Source: Danxiaibacter sp048498555 (GTDB lineage Bacteria; Bacteroidota; Bacteroidia; Chitinophagales; Chitinophagaceae). Taken from it: a stretch of DNA of 64,000 nucleotides. The notes below the pieces were generated by a model. That model was not told where the DNA came from. It saw only the letters and a program-made list of their open reading frames with translations, and ran no database searches. The stretch's first letter is position 1. Every line of letters begins with the position of its first letter. The translations under genes and the position numbers were made by a program. The DNA lies in assembly GCA_048498555.1 (NCBI GenBank), contig JBEHXT010000004.1, forward strand, positions 1 through 64,000, in the 5' to 3' direction. Below, in pieces: positions 46,852-53,786 of this stretch.

Positions 46852-47859
46852 TTACAAAGCGGCAACGCTTTCTGGCAGTTGCCTGGGAACAAACTTTTTC
46901 ACTTGCTCTGCAATATGCTTAATATGATCTGGCGTGGTGCCGCAGCAGCCACCAACTATATTCACAAAACCCTCTTTTGCCCATTCTTCAATAAAATGCG
47001 CTGTCTGGTGTGGCTGTTCGTCATACTCACCCATGGCGTTTGGCAAACCCGCATTGGGGTAAGCCGACGTGTAGCAAGAGGCGATCTGCGAAAGCTCTTC
47101 AATATGCCCACGCATTTCCTGCGCACCTAAAGCACAGTTAAGGCCGATGCTCAAAGGTTTTGCATGCTTAACGGATATATAAAAAGCTTCCAGTGTTTGT
47201 CCGCTCAATGTTCTCCCGCTTGCATCTGTGATCGTTCCGCTGATCATTATCGGCAGTTCCCTGCCAGTTTCTCTAAAGTATTTCTTGGCAGCATAAATAG
47301 CAGCTTTGGCGTTCAGTGTGTCGAAAATGGTTTCAATCAACAACGCATCAACACCCCCATCAGCCAGCCCTTTTATTTGTTCATAATAACCATCGGCAGC
47401 TTCATCAAAAGTTAATCCTCTTGACCCGGGGTTGTTTACATCAGGTGAAAGGCTTAATGTTTTATTCAAGGGGCCTATAGCACCGGCAACAAACCTGGGC
47501 TTACCATCCTTCTTCACATATTTCTCAGCTGCTTTTCTCGCGCATGCGGCTGCAGCCACATTCAACTCATACGCCAGCGATTGCATATCGTAATCTGCCT
47601 GCGCTATATTGGTGCTGCTGAAAGTATTTGTTTCAATTATATCCGCTCCGGCTTCCAGGTATTCTTCATGAATGCTCGTAATTATATCCGGCTGCGTAAG
47701 GCAAAGCAGGTCATTATTACCCTTTACATCTGTATGCCAATCTTTAAACCGCTCACCGCGATAATCCGCTTCCGTTAGTTTATAACGCTGGATCATGGTA
47801 CCCATGGCACCGTCAATAATTAAAATACGCTCCTGTAAACATTCCTGTATTGTCTTCAT
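46852..47859 (-). CDS. metH: Methionine synthase, homocysteine-binding module
   Basis: A 335-residue homocysteine S-methyltransferase domain. N-terminal ILIIDGAMGTMIQRYKL, ETNTFSSTNIAQADY and the zinc ligands in GLNCALG and GGCCGTTPDHI show the family. It is the first module of MetH as a stand-alone protein; the remaining modules are encoded downstream at 43559-46228. It binds homocysteine through zinc for methyl transfer from methylcobalamin. The intervening 623 bp holds the GxxExxY gene and repeats. A possible structured leader lies upstream at 47960-48005. Confidence 0.93.
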   Translation of the reverse strand: MKTIQECLQERILIIDGAMGTMIQRYKLTEADYRGERFKDWHTDVKGNNDLLCLTQPDIITSIHEEYLEAGADIIETNTFSSTNIAQADYDMQSLAYELNVAAAACARKAAEKYVKKDGKPRFVAGAIGPLNKTLSLSPDVNNPGSRGLTFDEAADGYYEQIKGLADGGVDALLIETIFDTLNAKAAIYAAKKYFRETGRELPIMISGTITDASGRTLSGQTLEAFYISVKHAKPLSIGLNCALGAQEMRGHIEELSQIASCYTSAYPNAGLPNAMGEYDEQPHQTAHFIEEWAKEGFVNIVGGCCGTTPDHIKHIAEQVKKFVPRQLPESVAAL

Positions 47860-47959
47860 CCTCTTTTAGTTTTAATCCGGCACCATAAATACAAACGCAT
47901 GTATGGCATACCGGCCATGCAGGTAAAAATTTACTGCACAACTACATAATTAAAACTGC

Positions 47960-48005
47960 TAATAAAACGTGTGGGAAACGAAGTGAGGTTTCTTTGCGTT
48001 TATTA
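47960..48005 (-). promoter_or_regulatory. Nested hairpin in the metH leader region
   Basis: Outer arms TAATAAAACG / CGTTTATTA (one extra base) enclose inner arms GAAAC / GTTTC around an 8-base loop. It lies about 100 bp upstream of the metH ATG and has no T run, so it does not look like a terminator. Function unknown. Confidence 0.3.
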
Positions 48006-48270
48006 GTTCAGTTTTTTAGCCAGGCCGAACAATAAACAAATCCGCCTGATCGCGCAAAATTAAATGAAATGTATTAGAATCCGAAAATTTAAGGTTTTTC
48101 AGATGGCGAAGGGTTTCATGCAGTGGGCGCGGAGAAGCAACAGCGCCGCGTGATTATTGGCTCCGCCGCTCTTCTTTGCGCCTGCTGCTATAAATATTAA
48201 CATACCCAACAACCGGAAATTTGAAATGGTGCCGCTTGTCCCCAAAAACGCTTTTAAACATATTTTGCCG

Positions 48271-48278
48271 TACGTTTG
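48271..48278 (+). promoter_or_regulatory. -7 element of the flippase-like gene
   Basis: TACGTTTG matches TAnnTTTG exactly and ends 10 bp before the ATG at 48289. No -33 TTG at the usual spacing. Confidence 0.4.
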
Positions 48279-48288
48279 ACCCCAATTT

Positions 48289-49284
48289 ATGCAATTAAGC
48301 CGTCGAAATAAGATCATACTCAATTACATAATAGGCCCTTTGCTTTTTGTTGGATTGTCATTTTCCATCTATCAAAAAGTGAGGAATCAAACAAATCTTC
48401 ATGGTTCATGGCAACTCATGAAAGATTCTTATAAAGGGCCTCACGGCTGGTATTTGCTGGCTGTAGGTGTTTTCAGCATCGTCAACTGGGGTATTGAAGC
48501 ACTCAAATGGCAGGTTTTAGTGAGGCATGTACAAAAGGTTGGATTTTTTACAGCGTTTAAAGCGGTATTGTCCGGGTTATCCTTTTCCCTTTTTATTCCC
48601 AACCGCGTAGGGGAATATGTAGGCAGGATTGTTTATATGGAAGAGGGAAATCGTTTAAGATCTATTTCCCTTACCATTGTAGGTAGCATGAGCCAGGTAA
48701 TAATAACCCTTGTTGCCGGTATTGCGGGATTGTTTTACCTGCGTTATATTGTTCTTACACCCGATCAACACCTTCAGGGGCTGTCGTCACTTTGGCTAAA
48801 TGGCTTAATTTACATAATAATAATAGGCACGGTGCTTATGATAATTGCCTATTACAGAGTATCGTGGATAGCTGCCATTGTGGAGAAACTGCCCTTTATA
48901 TCCAAATATAAATACCTGATTGATAAGGTAGAAGAGTTCCATTGGAAAGAATTAACAAGAATTTTGGTACTGTCAGCGGCAAGGTATATTGTCTTTATCG
49001 TTCAGTACCTGCTTATGTTTCGGGTATTTGACGTGTATGTAAGTGTGGCAGATGGCGCAAATATGGTATGCGTATTGTTTTTGGTATTGGCGATCCTTCC
49101 AACAATTCCCATGGCAGAGTTGGGTGTTAGAGGAGAAGTGAGTACACAGTTGTTTGGATTACTTAGTGCAAATACGATTGGCATTTTGTATGCCGCTGCA
49201 GGTATATGGCTTATCAACCTGATTATACCCGCATTGGCAGGAAGTTTGTTCATTTTGACAGTAAAATTATTTAGAAATAAATAG
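48289..49284 (+). CDS. LPG synthase-type flippase domain membrane protein (UPF0104-like)
   Basis: A 331-residue protein with about eight membrane helices. It matches the lysylphosphatidylglycerol synthase transmembrane/UPF0104 family by IEALKWQVLVRH, GLSFSLFIPNRVGEYVGRI and PTIPMAELGVRGEVS (conserved Pro-Arg-Gly residues). The soluble aminoacyl-transferase domain of MprF is absent, so it may be a lipid or polyprenyl translocase; substrate unknown. One base separates its stop codon from the GTG of the next gene, so the two form an operon. Confidence 0.82.
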   Translation: MQLSRRNKIILNYIIGPLLFVGLSFSIYQKVRNQTNLHGSWQLMKDSYKGPHGWYLLAVGVFSIVNWGIEALKWQVLVRHVQKVGFFTAFKAVLSGLSFSLFIPNRVGEYVGRIVYMEEGNRLRSISLTIVGSMSQVIITLVAGIAGLFYLRYIVLTPDQHLQGLSSLWLNGLIYIIIIGTVLMIIAYYRVSWIAAIVEKLPFISKYKYLIDKVEEFHWKELTRILVLSAARYIVFIVQYLLMFRVFDVYVSVADGANMVCVLFLVLAILPTIPMAELGVRGEVSTQLFGLLSANTIGILYAAAGIWLINLIIPALAGSLFILTVKLFRNK

Positions 49285-49285
49285 C

Positions 49286-50077
49286 GTGAAGAAGTTAATT
49301 GCAATCATCTGTGGACTTATAAGTTCAGTCTCTTTAACTGCGGGAGATGATTTCTGCGGCATTCGTAATTCGGCCTTTCAATCTGGCGAGCAACTTACCT
49401 ACAACGTGTTTTATTCAGTTGTGGGTATTTATGTAAATGCCGGAACCGCCACGTTTACCACGGGACTCGAACACCTTGGGAACAGGCCGGTTTATCATGT
49501 TATTGGTGCCGGCACGTCTAATTCCAATTACGACTGGATCTTCAAGGTACGTGACCGCTACGAATCTTATATTGACACCGCTACACTTCAGCCTTTAAAA
49601 TTTATCCGCAACATAGATGAAGGTGGTTATAAAAAATATGAGAACATAACGTTTAATGCTCAAACAAATACGGCTGTTACTAATACGGGCGTATTTAAAA
49701 TACCCACTTGCATCCAGGATGTGATCAGCGCAATTTATTACGCGCGAAACATAAATTTTAATGCCTATAAACCCGGCGACAAAGTACCATTCGATATGTT
49801 TCTTGATAATGAAATTTATCATTTGTACGTGCGCTATATGGGAAAGGAAGTTGTAAAAACCAAATATGGCAAATTCAACGCCATCAAGTTTAAGCCCCTT
49901 TTATTAAAAGGAACCATTTTTGAAGGCGGTGAGAAGATGACCGTTTGGGTAAGTGATGATGGCAACCATATTCCTTTGCGCATTGAAAGCCCCATCGCTG
50001 TGGGAACTGTAAAAGTTGATATGATGCGCTACAGCGGGCTGAGGCATCCGTTGACCTCGTTGTTGAAGTGGAAATGA
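49286..50077 (+). CDS. DUF3108 domain exported protein
   Basis: A 263-residue protein with a signal peptide (IAIICGLISSVSLTAG, about 1-20). The DUF3108 domain includes FQSGEQLTYNVFYSVVGIYVNAGTATF, VIGAGTSNSNYDWIFKVRDRYESYID, KYGKFNAIKFKPLL and MTVWVSDDGNHIPLRIESPIAVGTVKVD. The family is a periplasmic beta-rich lipid-binding-like domain common in Bacteroidota; the role is unproven. It begins with GTG at 49286 immediately after the upstream membrane protein. Joint action on envelope lipids is a reasonable guess. Confidence 0.83.
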   Translation: MKKLIAIICGLISSVSLTAGDDFCGIRNSAFQSGEQLTYNVFYSVVGIYVNAGTATFTTGLEHLGNRPVYHVIGAGTSNSNYDWIFKVRDRYESYIDTATLQPLKFIRNIDEGGYKKYENITFNAQTNTAVTNTGVFKIPTCIQDVISAIYYARNINFNAYKPGDKVPFDMFLDNEIYHLYVRYMGKEVVKTKYGKFNAIKFKPLLLKGTIFEGGEKMTVWVSDDGNHIPLRIESPIAVGTVKVDMMRYSGLRHPLTSLLKWK

Positions 50078-50340
50078 TGCGATGTACGGTGTCAGATGTA
50101 CGATTTTAGATGTACGGTGTGCCGGATGGCTGATGTCTGATTTTGCGATGTCTGATTTTCTTTACGATGTTGGATGCCCGCCCGTACCGATGGCACATTC
50201 CGGCGGGTACAATATATTGAGCATCCCATACCTTACACCTCACACCTTATGCCTCACACCTTACACCTTATGCCTCACACCTAATATCTCTCGCACCTGA
50301 TACCTGATACCTATTACCTGAAACCTCACACCTCACCCCT
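50078..50340. repeat. Left arm of a long inverted repeat flanking the HerA-like gene
   Basis: Immediately after the TGA of the DUF3108 gene come heptads GATGTAC, GGTGTCA, GATGTAC, GATTTTA, GATGTAC. Then come a unique core (50173-50222) and a long CCT heptad array with CCT every 7 bp to about 50340. Segment 50173-50257 is the inverted match of 51961-52045 with about seven mismatches in 85 positions (hand alignment). Confidence 0.8.
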
Positions 50341-50373
50341 TTCTTTTCCTTATCTTCCATAAAAATTTGTCAT

Positions 50374-51912
50374 ATGCCTACCCAGGAGCAATTTCTTGAC
50401 GCAGTAAAACAGGGATATACTTTTAAAGGAGAACATGTTAAAATAGGTTGCGCCATATTGGACGGACAAGTAGTACCCGGTGCGGATGTATTTCTCCCAC
50501 TAAAAACAATGAACAGGCACGGGCTAATTGCAGGTGCAACCGGCACAGGCAAAACCAAGACCTTGCAGATGATCAGCGAATGCCTGAGTGATGCGAGTGT
50601 TCCGGTTGTGCTGATGGATATAAAAGGTGATTTAAGCGGACTGGCAGCTCCGGGATCTGCAAATGACAAACTGAATGAACGCTATAAGCTGTTAAACTTA
50701 ACATATGAGCCCACAGGTTTTCCCGTCGAATTACTTACGTTAAGCAACGAGAAAGGCGTTAGGCTTCGTGCAACAGTTTCTGAGTTTGGGCCGATACTTT
50801 TAAGTAAGATTTTGGGATTGAATGATACACAGGGAGGATTGGTCGCGATGATCTTCAAGTATTGCGATGATAACAAGCTACCATTACTGGACTTGAAGGA
50901 TTTTATTAAAGTATTGCAATACATTGGGGATGAAGGCAAGGCCGAAATGGAAAAGCAATATGGAAAAATCTCAACTACCTCCACCGGGACAATCCTTAGA
51001 AAAGTAGTTGAACTACAACAACAGGGTGCCGACCAGTTTTTTGGAGAACCAAGTTTTGAAGTGGATGATCTCATGCGCATCAGCGATGATGGGCGTGGCA
51101 TGATCAATATTCTACGTGTTACGGATATGCAAAACAGGCCCAAGTTGTTTTCTTCTTTTATGCTGCAGCTTCTTGCAGAACTGTACGCTGTTTCCCCGGA
51201 AGAAGGCGATCTGGACAAACCTAAACTTGTGATGATTATTGATGAGGCTCACCTGATCTTTAATGAAGCCACAGATGCATTATTGGAGCATATTGAAACC
51301 ATCATCAAATTGATCCGTTCTAAAGGTATCGGCATTTTCTTCTGCACACAAAACCCACAGGATGTACCGGCATCCATTCTTGGACAACTTGGCCTAAAGG
51401 TGCAGCATGCGTTACGAGCCTTTACCGCGGCAGACAGAAAAACGATCAAACAGGCAGCGGAGAATTTCCCCGAATCGCCCTATTATAAAACGGATGAATT
51501 GCTCACGCAGATGGGCATCGGGGAAGGGTTGGTTACCTTATTGAATGAAAAAGGCATTCCTACACCGTTGGTGCATACCATGCTTTGTTCTCCCAGAAGC
51601 CGCATGGATATTTTGAGTGATGTTGAAATTGATGCCCTGGTTAATAAAAGCAAGCTTATTCCCAAATACAATAGGGAAGTTGATAGCGAAAGCGCGTACG
51701 AAATCCTGAATCAAAAATTAGAGGACGCCGCGAATAAACCAAAAGAACCTACCACGACCACAACCGGCGGCAAAACACAAAAAGAAGAAAGCATTTTTGA
51801 TAATCCTATTCTGAAACAGGTAGGCCGTACTGCGGCAAATGTTATCACCAGAAGCTTATTGGGCGCATTGGGGTTGGGCGGAAGAAGCAGCAAGCGGAAA
51901 AGCCTGTTCTGA
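50374..51912 (+). CDS. HerA-like helicase/ATPase (DUF853)
   Basis: A 512-residue ATPase of the HerA/FtsK-like DUF853 group. Walker A is GATGTGKT at residues 54-61, the next block LMDIKGDLSGLA is the family's conserved segment, and Walker B is LVMIIDEAHLIF. A sensor region GIGIFFCTQNPQDVPASILGQLGLKVQHALRAFTAAD follows. The C-terminal tail (about 450-512) is charged and Thr-rich. HerA relatives move DNA or proteins through hexameric rings; the bacterial DUF853 branch has no settled function, and no NurA nuclease is adjacent. The gene is bracketed by a long inverted repeat whose right arm starts at its stop codon. Confidence 0.88.
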   Translation: MPTQEQFLDAVKQGYTFKGEHVKIGCAILDGQVVPGADVFLPLKTMNRHGLIAGATGTGKTKTLQMISECLSDASVPVVLMDIKGDLSGLAAPGSANDKLNERYKLLNLTYEPTGFPVELLTLSNEKGVRLRATVSEFGPILLSKILGLNDTQGGLVAMIFKYCDDNKLPLLDLKDFIKVLQYIGDEGKAEMEKQYGKISTTSTGTILRKVVELQQQGADQFFGEPSFEVDDLMRISDDGRGMINILRVTDMQNRPKLFSSFMLQLLAELYAVSPEEGDLDKPKLVMIIDEAHLIFNEATDALLEHIETIIKLIRSKGIGIFFCTQNPQDVPASILGQLGLKVQHALRAFTAADRKTIKQAAENFPESPYYKTDELLTQMGIGEGLVTLLNEKGIPTPLVHTMLCSPRSRMDILSDVEIDALVNKSKLIPKYNREVDSESAYEILNQKLEDAANKPKEPTTTTTGGKTQKEESIFDNPILKQVGRTAANVITRSLLGALGLGGRSSKRKSLF

Positions 51913-52108
51913 GAAGCTCTCAGGTGTGAGGTATCAGGTGTGAGGTATCAGGTAACAGGCCTGAGGCATAAGGAGTGAGGCATAAGGTATGGGATGCTCA
52001 ATACATTGTACCCGCCCGAATGTGCCATCAGTATGGGCGGGCATCTAATATCTTACATAAAATCAGACATCTAAAAATCATACATCCGACATCTAAAATC
52101 GTACATTC
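51913..52108. repeat. Right arm of the inverted repeat flanking the HerA-like gene
   Basis: Starts at the stop codon of the ATPase with AGGTGTG and AGGTATC heptads (AGG every 7 bp), continues through the core mirrored at 50173-50257, and ends with ACATCTA, AAATCGT, ACATTCT heptads that run up to the Fur gene's stop codon. Complementary to 50084-50340. Confidence 0.8.
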
Positions 52109-52528
52109 TCAAACATTACATTCCTTGCAAACGCCGCTCATTACAATGTCAGTTTGCTTTGCTTTGAAGCCAGCTGGTAACTGAATGGCTGGTATATCCA
52201 CGTGGTCGAGGCAATAGGTTGTGCCGCAATCATCGCATATAAAGTGAACGTGGTTATCGTGATGATGCCCCGCGGAACATTCATCTTTACATAAAGCATA
52301 CAGCACGCTATTGTCAGCTGTAGGTATTGTATGAATAATGCCTTTTTCTACAAACGTCTGCAATGTTCTGTAAATGGTTACGCGGTCAAAATGTTCACCG
52401 CTTTGCTTCTCAATATCAGCATGGGCCAAAGCACCATTGGCGCTTTGAAACAGCTCCAGTATTTTCTTCCTGCTCTCTGTTATGCTTAATTGATTTTTCT
52501 TCAACAATTCAGCAATTCTCTTCTGCAT
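52109..52528 (-). CDS. Fur-family transcriptional regulator
   Basis: A 139-residue Fur-family protein: winged helix (ITESRKKILELFQSANGALAHADI, FDRVTIYRTLQTFVEKGIIH) and metal-binding domain with the His-rich GHHHDNHVHF and structural zinc cysteines CDDCGTTYC and CKEC. Ligand specificity (Fe, Zn or peroxide) cannot be set by sequence alone. Ten bp separate it from the SCO gene upstream on the same strand, so they are probably co-transcribed, reading through SCO. A perfect palindrome in the SCO/MerC divergent promoter is a candidate site for it. Confidence 0.9.
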   Translation of the reverse strand: MQKRIAELLKKNQLSITESRKKILELFQSANGALAHADIEKQSGEHFDRVTIYRTLQTFVEKGIIHTIPTADNSVLYALCKDECSAGHHHDNHVHFICDDCGTTYCLDHVDIPAIQLPAGFKAKQTDIVMSGVCKECNV

Positions 52529-52538
52529 ATACTATTTT

Positions 52539-53195
52539 TTATTGAGGATTATTAGTAAAGATACTGGTCGAAAAACCGCCGGCTCCAGCCTTTTCTTTCA
52601 GCAGTTTCTTTATGTCTTCTTTCATAGAAGCCAGCTCATCTTTTTTAAGCCCATCGTAAACATGCCCACGCACCTGACCGTTTTTGTCAACCACCGCAAA
52701 AAACTGTGTATGTAAAAATTGGTCCTTTATATCTATCAGGTTGTTGTTCGGATCATCCAGCAAATAACTGTTACGTGCTGTTTGGTAAAGGCTATCCTTG
52801 CGCCCGGTTAAAAACACCCACTTATGGGTATCAACTTTTAAAGAATCAGCGTAATGTTTTAACACTGGAACTGAATCCGTTTCAGGATCACAAGTATGAG
52901 ATACAATCATGAAATCCGGTTCATCTTTGAAAGTCTCATAAATATCTTTCATATTGGTGTTTAACCTCGGACAAATACCCTTGCAGCTTGTAAAGAAATA
53001 TTCTACAACACTCACTTTTCCTGCCATATCTTTTTCTGTAAACCTTTGTCCGTCCTGTGTTGTAAAGGCAAATGGTTTAACATAATTTATCACGGGGCTT
53101 TTCGCTTTCCAGTTGTCGGTGCCCCAAAAAGAAAACACTAAAAACACTGCGGCCAGCAAAACAAAAAATATTGAATACCCTATAAACTTTTTCAT
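52539..53195 (-). CDS. SCO1/SenC family copper chaperone
   Basis: A 218-residue membrane-anchored (TM about 5-25) thioredoxin-fold protein with the copper-binding CxxxC in TSCKGICPRLN and the distal His in LHTQFFAVVDKNG. SCO proteins load copper into the CuA site of cytochrome oxidase or act in copper-dependent thiol exchange. The start is set at the ATG at 53195; the upstream in-frame start adds five residues. A -7 match (TACCTTTG, minus strand, 53200-53207) lies only 5 bp before this ATG, so the message may be leaderless or the real start further downstream. Cotranscribed with fur. Confidence 0.88.
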   Translation of the reverse strand: MKKFIGYSIFFVLLAAVFLVFSFWGTDNWKAKSPVINYVKPFAFTTQDGQRFTEKDMAGKVSVVEYFFTSCKGICPRLNTNMKDIYETFKDEPDFMIVSHTCDPETDSVPVLKHYADSLKVDTHKWVFLTGRKDSLYQTARNSYLLDDPNNNLIDIKDQFLHTQFFAVVDKNGQVRGHVYDGLKKDELASMKEDIKKLLKEKAGAGGFSTSIFTNNPQ

Positions 53196-53229
53196 TTTGC
53201 AAAGGTACATCAGGAATTGATAATTTTGT

Positions 53230-53260
53230 TTTGCAACTACGTTGCAAATGGTTACTTTTG
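53230..53260 (+). promoter_or_regulatory. merC promoter overlapped by Fur-type palindrome
   Basis: TTTGCAACTACGTTGCAAA (53230-53248) is a perfect 8-bp inverted repeat around TAC. Its first arm contains the -33 TTG (53231-53233). After exactly 19 bp comes TACTTTTG (53253-53260), an exact -7 element. Fur-family proteins bind such dyads; the nearest candidate is encoded at 52109-52528. Confidence 0.7.
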
Positions 53261-53281
53261 CACTACTCTTAACGTGAAAGA

Positions 53282-53674
53282 ATGAATGTAAAGATTAATT
53301 GGGATGCATTAGGAATTAGCGCTTCAGTAGCGTGTGCTATACACTGCGCTGTTTTGCCACTGTTTTTGACCAGTATGCCGATATTTGGATTTGAGGTGAT
53401 CAATAATCTTGCTTTTGAGGCTTTTATGATCATTTTAGCTTTTGCTATTGGTGCTTACTCGCTATATCATGGCCGCAAAAAACATCACCACAGCTACCTT
53501 CCGCTGGTTATTTTTTCTCTTGGTATAAGTTTTTTACTAGCCAAGCAGATTTGGCATCATTACGAAATATTATTCCTGCTGCCTGCTGTGTTACTGGTAG
53601 TTTCCGCACATTATTATAATTACCGCCTTTGCCGCAAAGCAAATCATTGCCATGCGAATGATTGCGATCATTAA
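53282..53674 (+). CDS. MerC-domain membrane protein
   Basis: A 130-residue protein with about four helices and the MerC hallmarks DALGISASVACAIHCAVLPLF (the Cys-His pair in helix 1). It has a C-terminal His- and Cys-rich tail (NYRLCRKANHCHANDCDH) that could bind metal. MerC proteins import mercuric ions, but chromosomal Bacteroidota homologues near Fur genes more likely move other metals such as zinc or copper. Its promoter carries a Fur-type palindrome. Single gene. Confidence 0.85.
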   Translation: MNVKINWDALGISASVACAIHCAVLPLFLTSMPIFGFEVINNLAFEAFMIILAFAIGAYSLYHGRKKHHHSYLPLVIFSLGISFLLAKQIWHHYEILFLLPAVLLVVSAHYYNYRLCRKANHCHANDCDH

Positions 53675-53753
53675 AGCTTTCAGCTATGAGTGATCAGCTC
53701 CTTAAATTCAAGTAGCCTACAATAGAACTGGGGCTTTTTGAGTTTTACTTTTT

Positions 53754-53772
53754 CCGCCCGACGGTCAGGCGG
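53754..53772. repeat. GC-rich palindromic element between merC and S41 peptidase genes
   Basis: CCGCCCGACGGTCAGGCGG is self-complementary at 16 of 19 positions and GC-rich in an AT-rich gap between convergent genes. There is no T run, so it is not a clear terminator. The CCCGCCCGnACC core of the 50173 repeat is of similar composition. Confidence 0.6.
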
Positions 53773-53786
53773 TGAATGTTGACATT

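Larger units (their letters stand above)
47860..48288. other. 429-bp intergenic region upstream of metH and the flippase-like gene
   Basis: No gene is supported; the 74-codon frame on the minus strand has no recognisable product. It contains a nested hairpin (47960-48005), a patch of high GC at about 48101-48195, and a -7 match TACGTTTG at 48271-48278, 10 bp before the plus-strand gene at 48289. I did not find the conserved boxes of cobalamin or SAM riboswitches. Confidence 0.5.

Noticed and set aside
43559..47859. metH split as a frameshift or disruption
   Set aside because: Both parts have complete domain boundaries and proper starts and stops, and separate modules are the usual form in this phylum. 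Only the gene between them is unusual.
47860..48288. Cobalamin or SAM riboswitch upstream of metH
   Set aside because: The conserved boxes of these classes are not visible in the leader; only a generic hairpin is seen.
48099..48323. 74-codon open frame on the minus strand in the metH/flippase gap
   Set aside because: Overlaps the start of a supported gene on the other strand and has no recognisable motif; the GC-rich patch explains the open frame.
50682..51218. 178-codon open frame on the minus strand inside the HerA-like gene
   Set aside because: Antisense shadow of the ATPase; serine-rich composition typical of reverse-frame translation.
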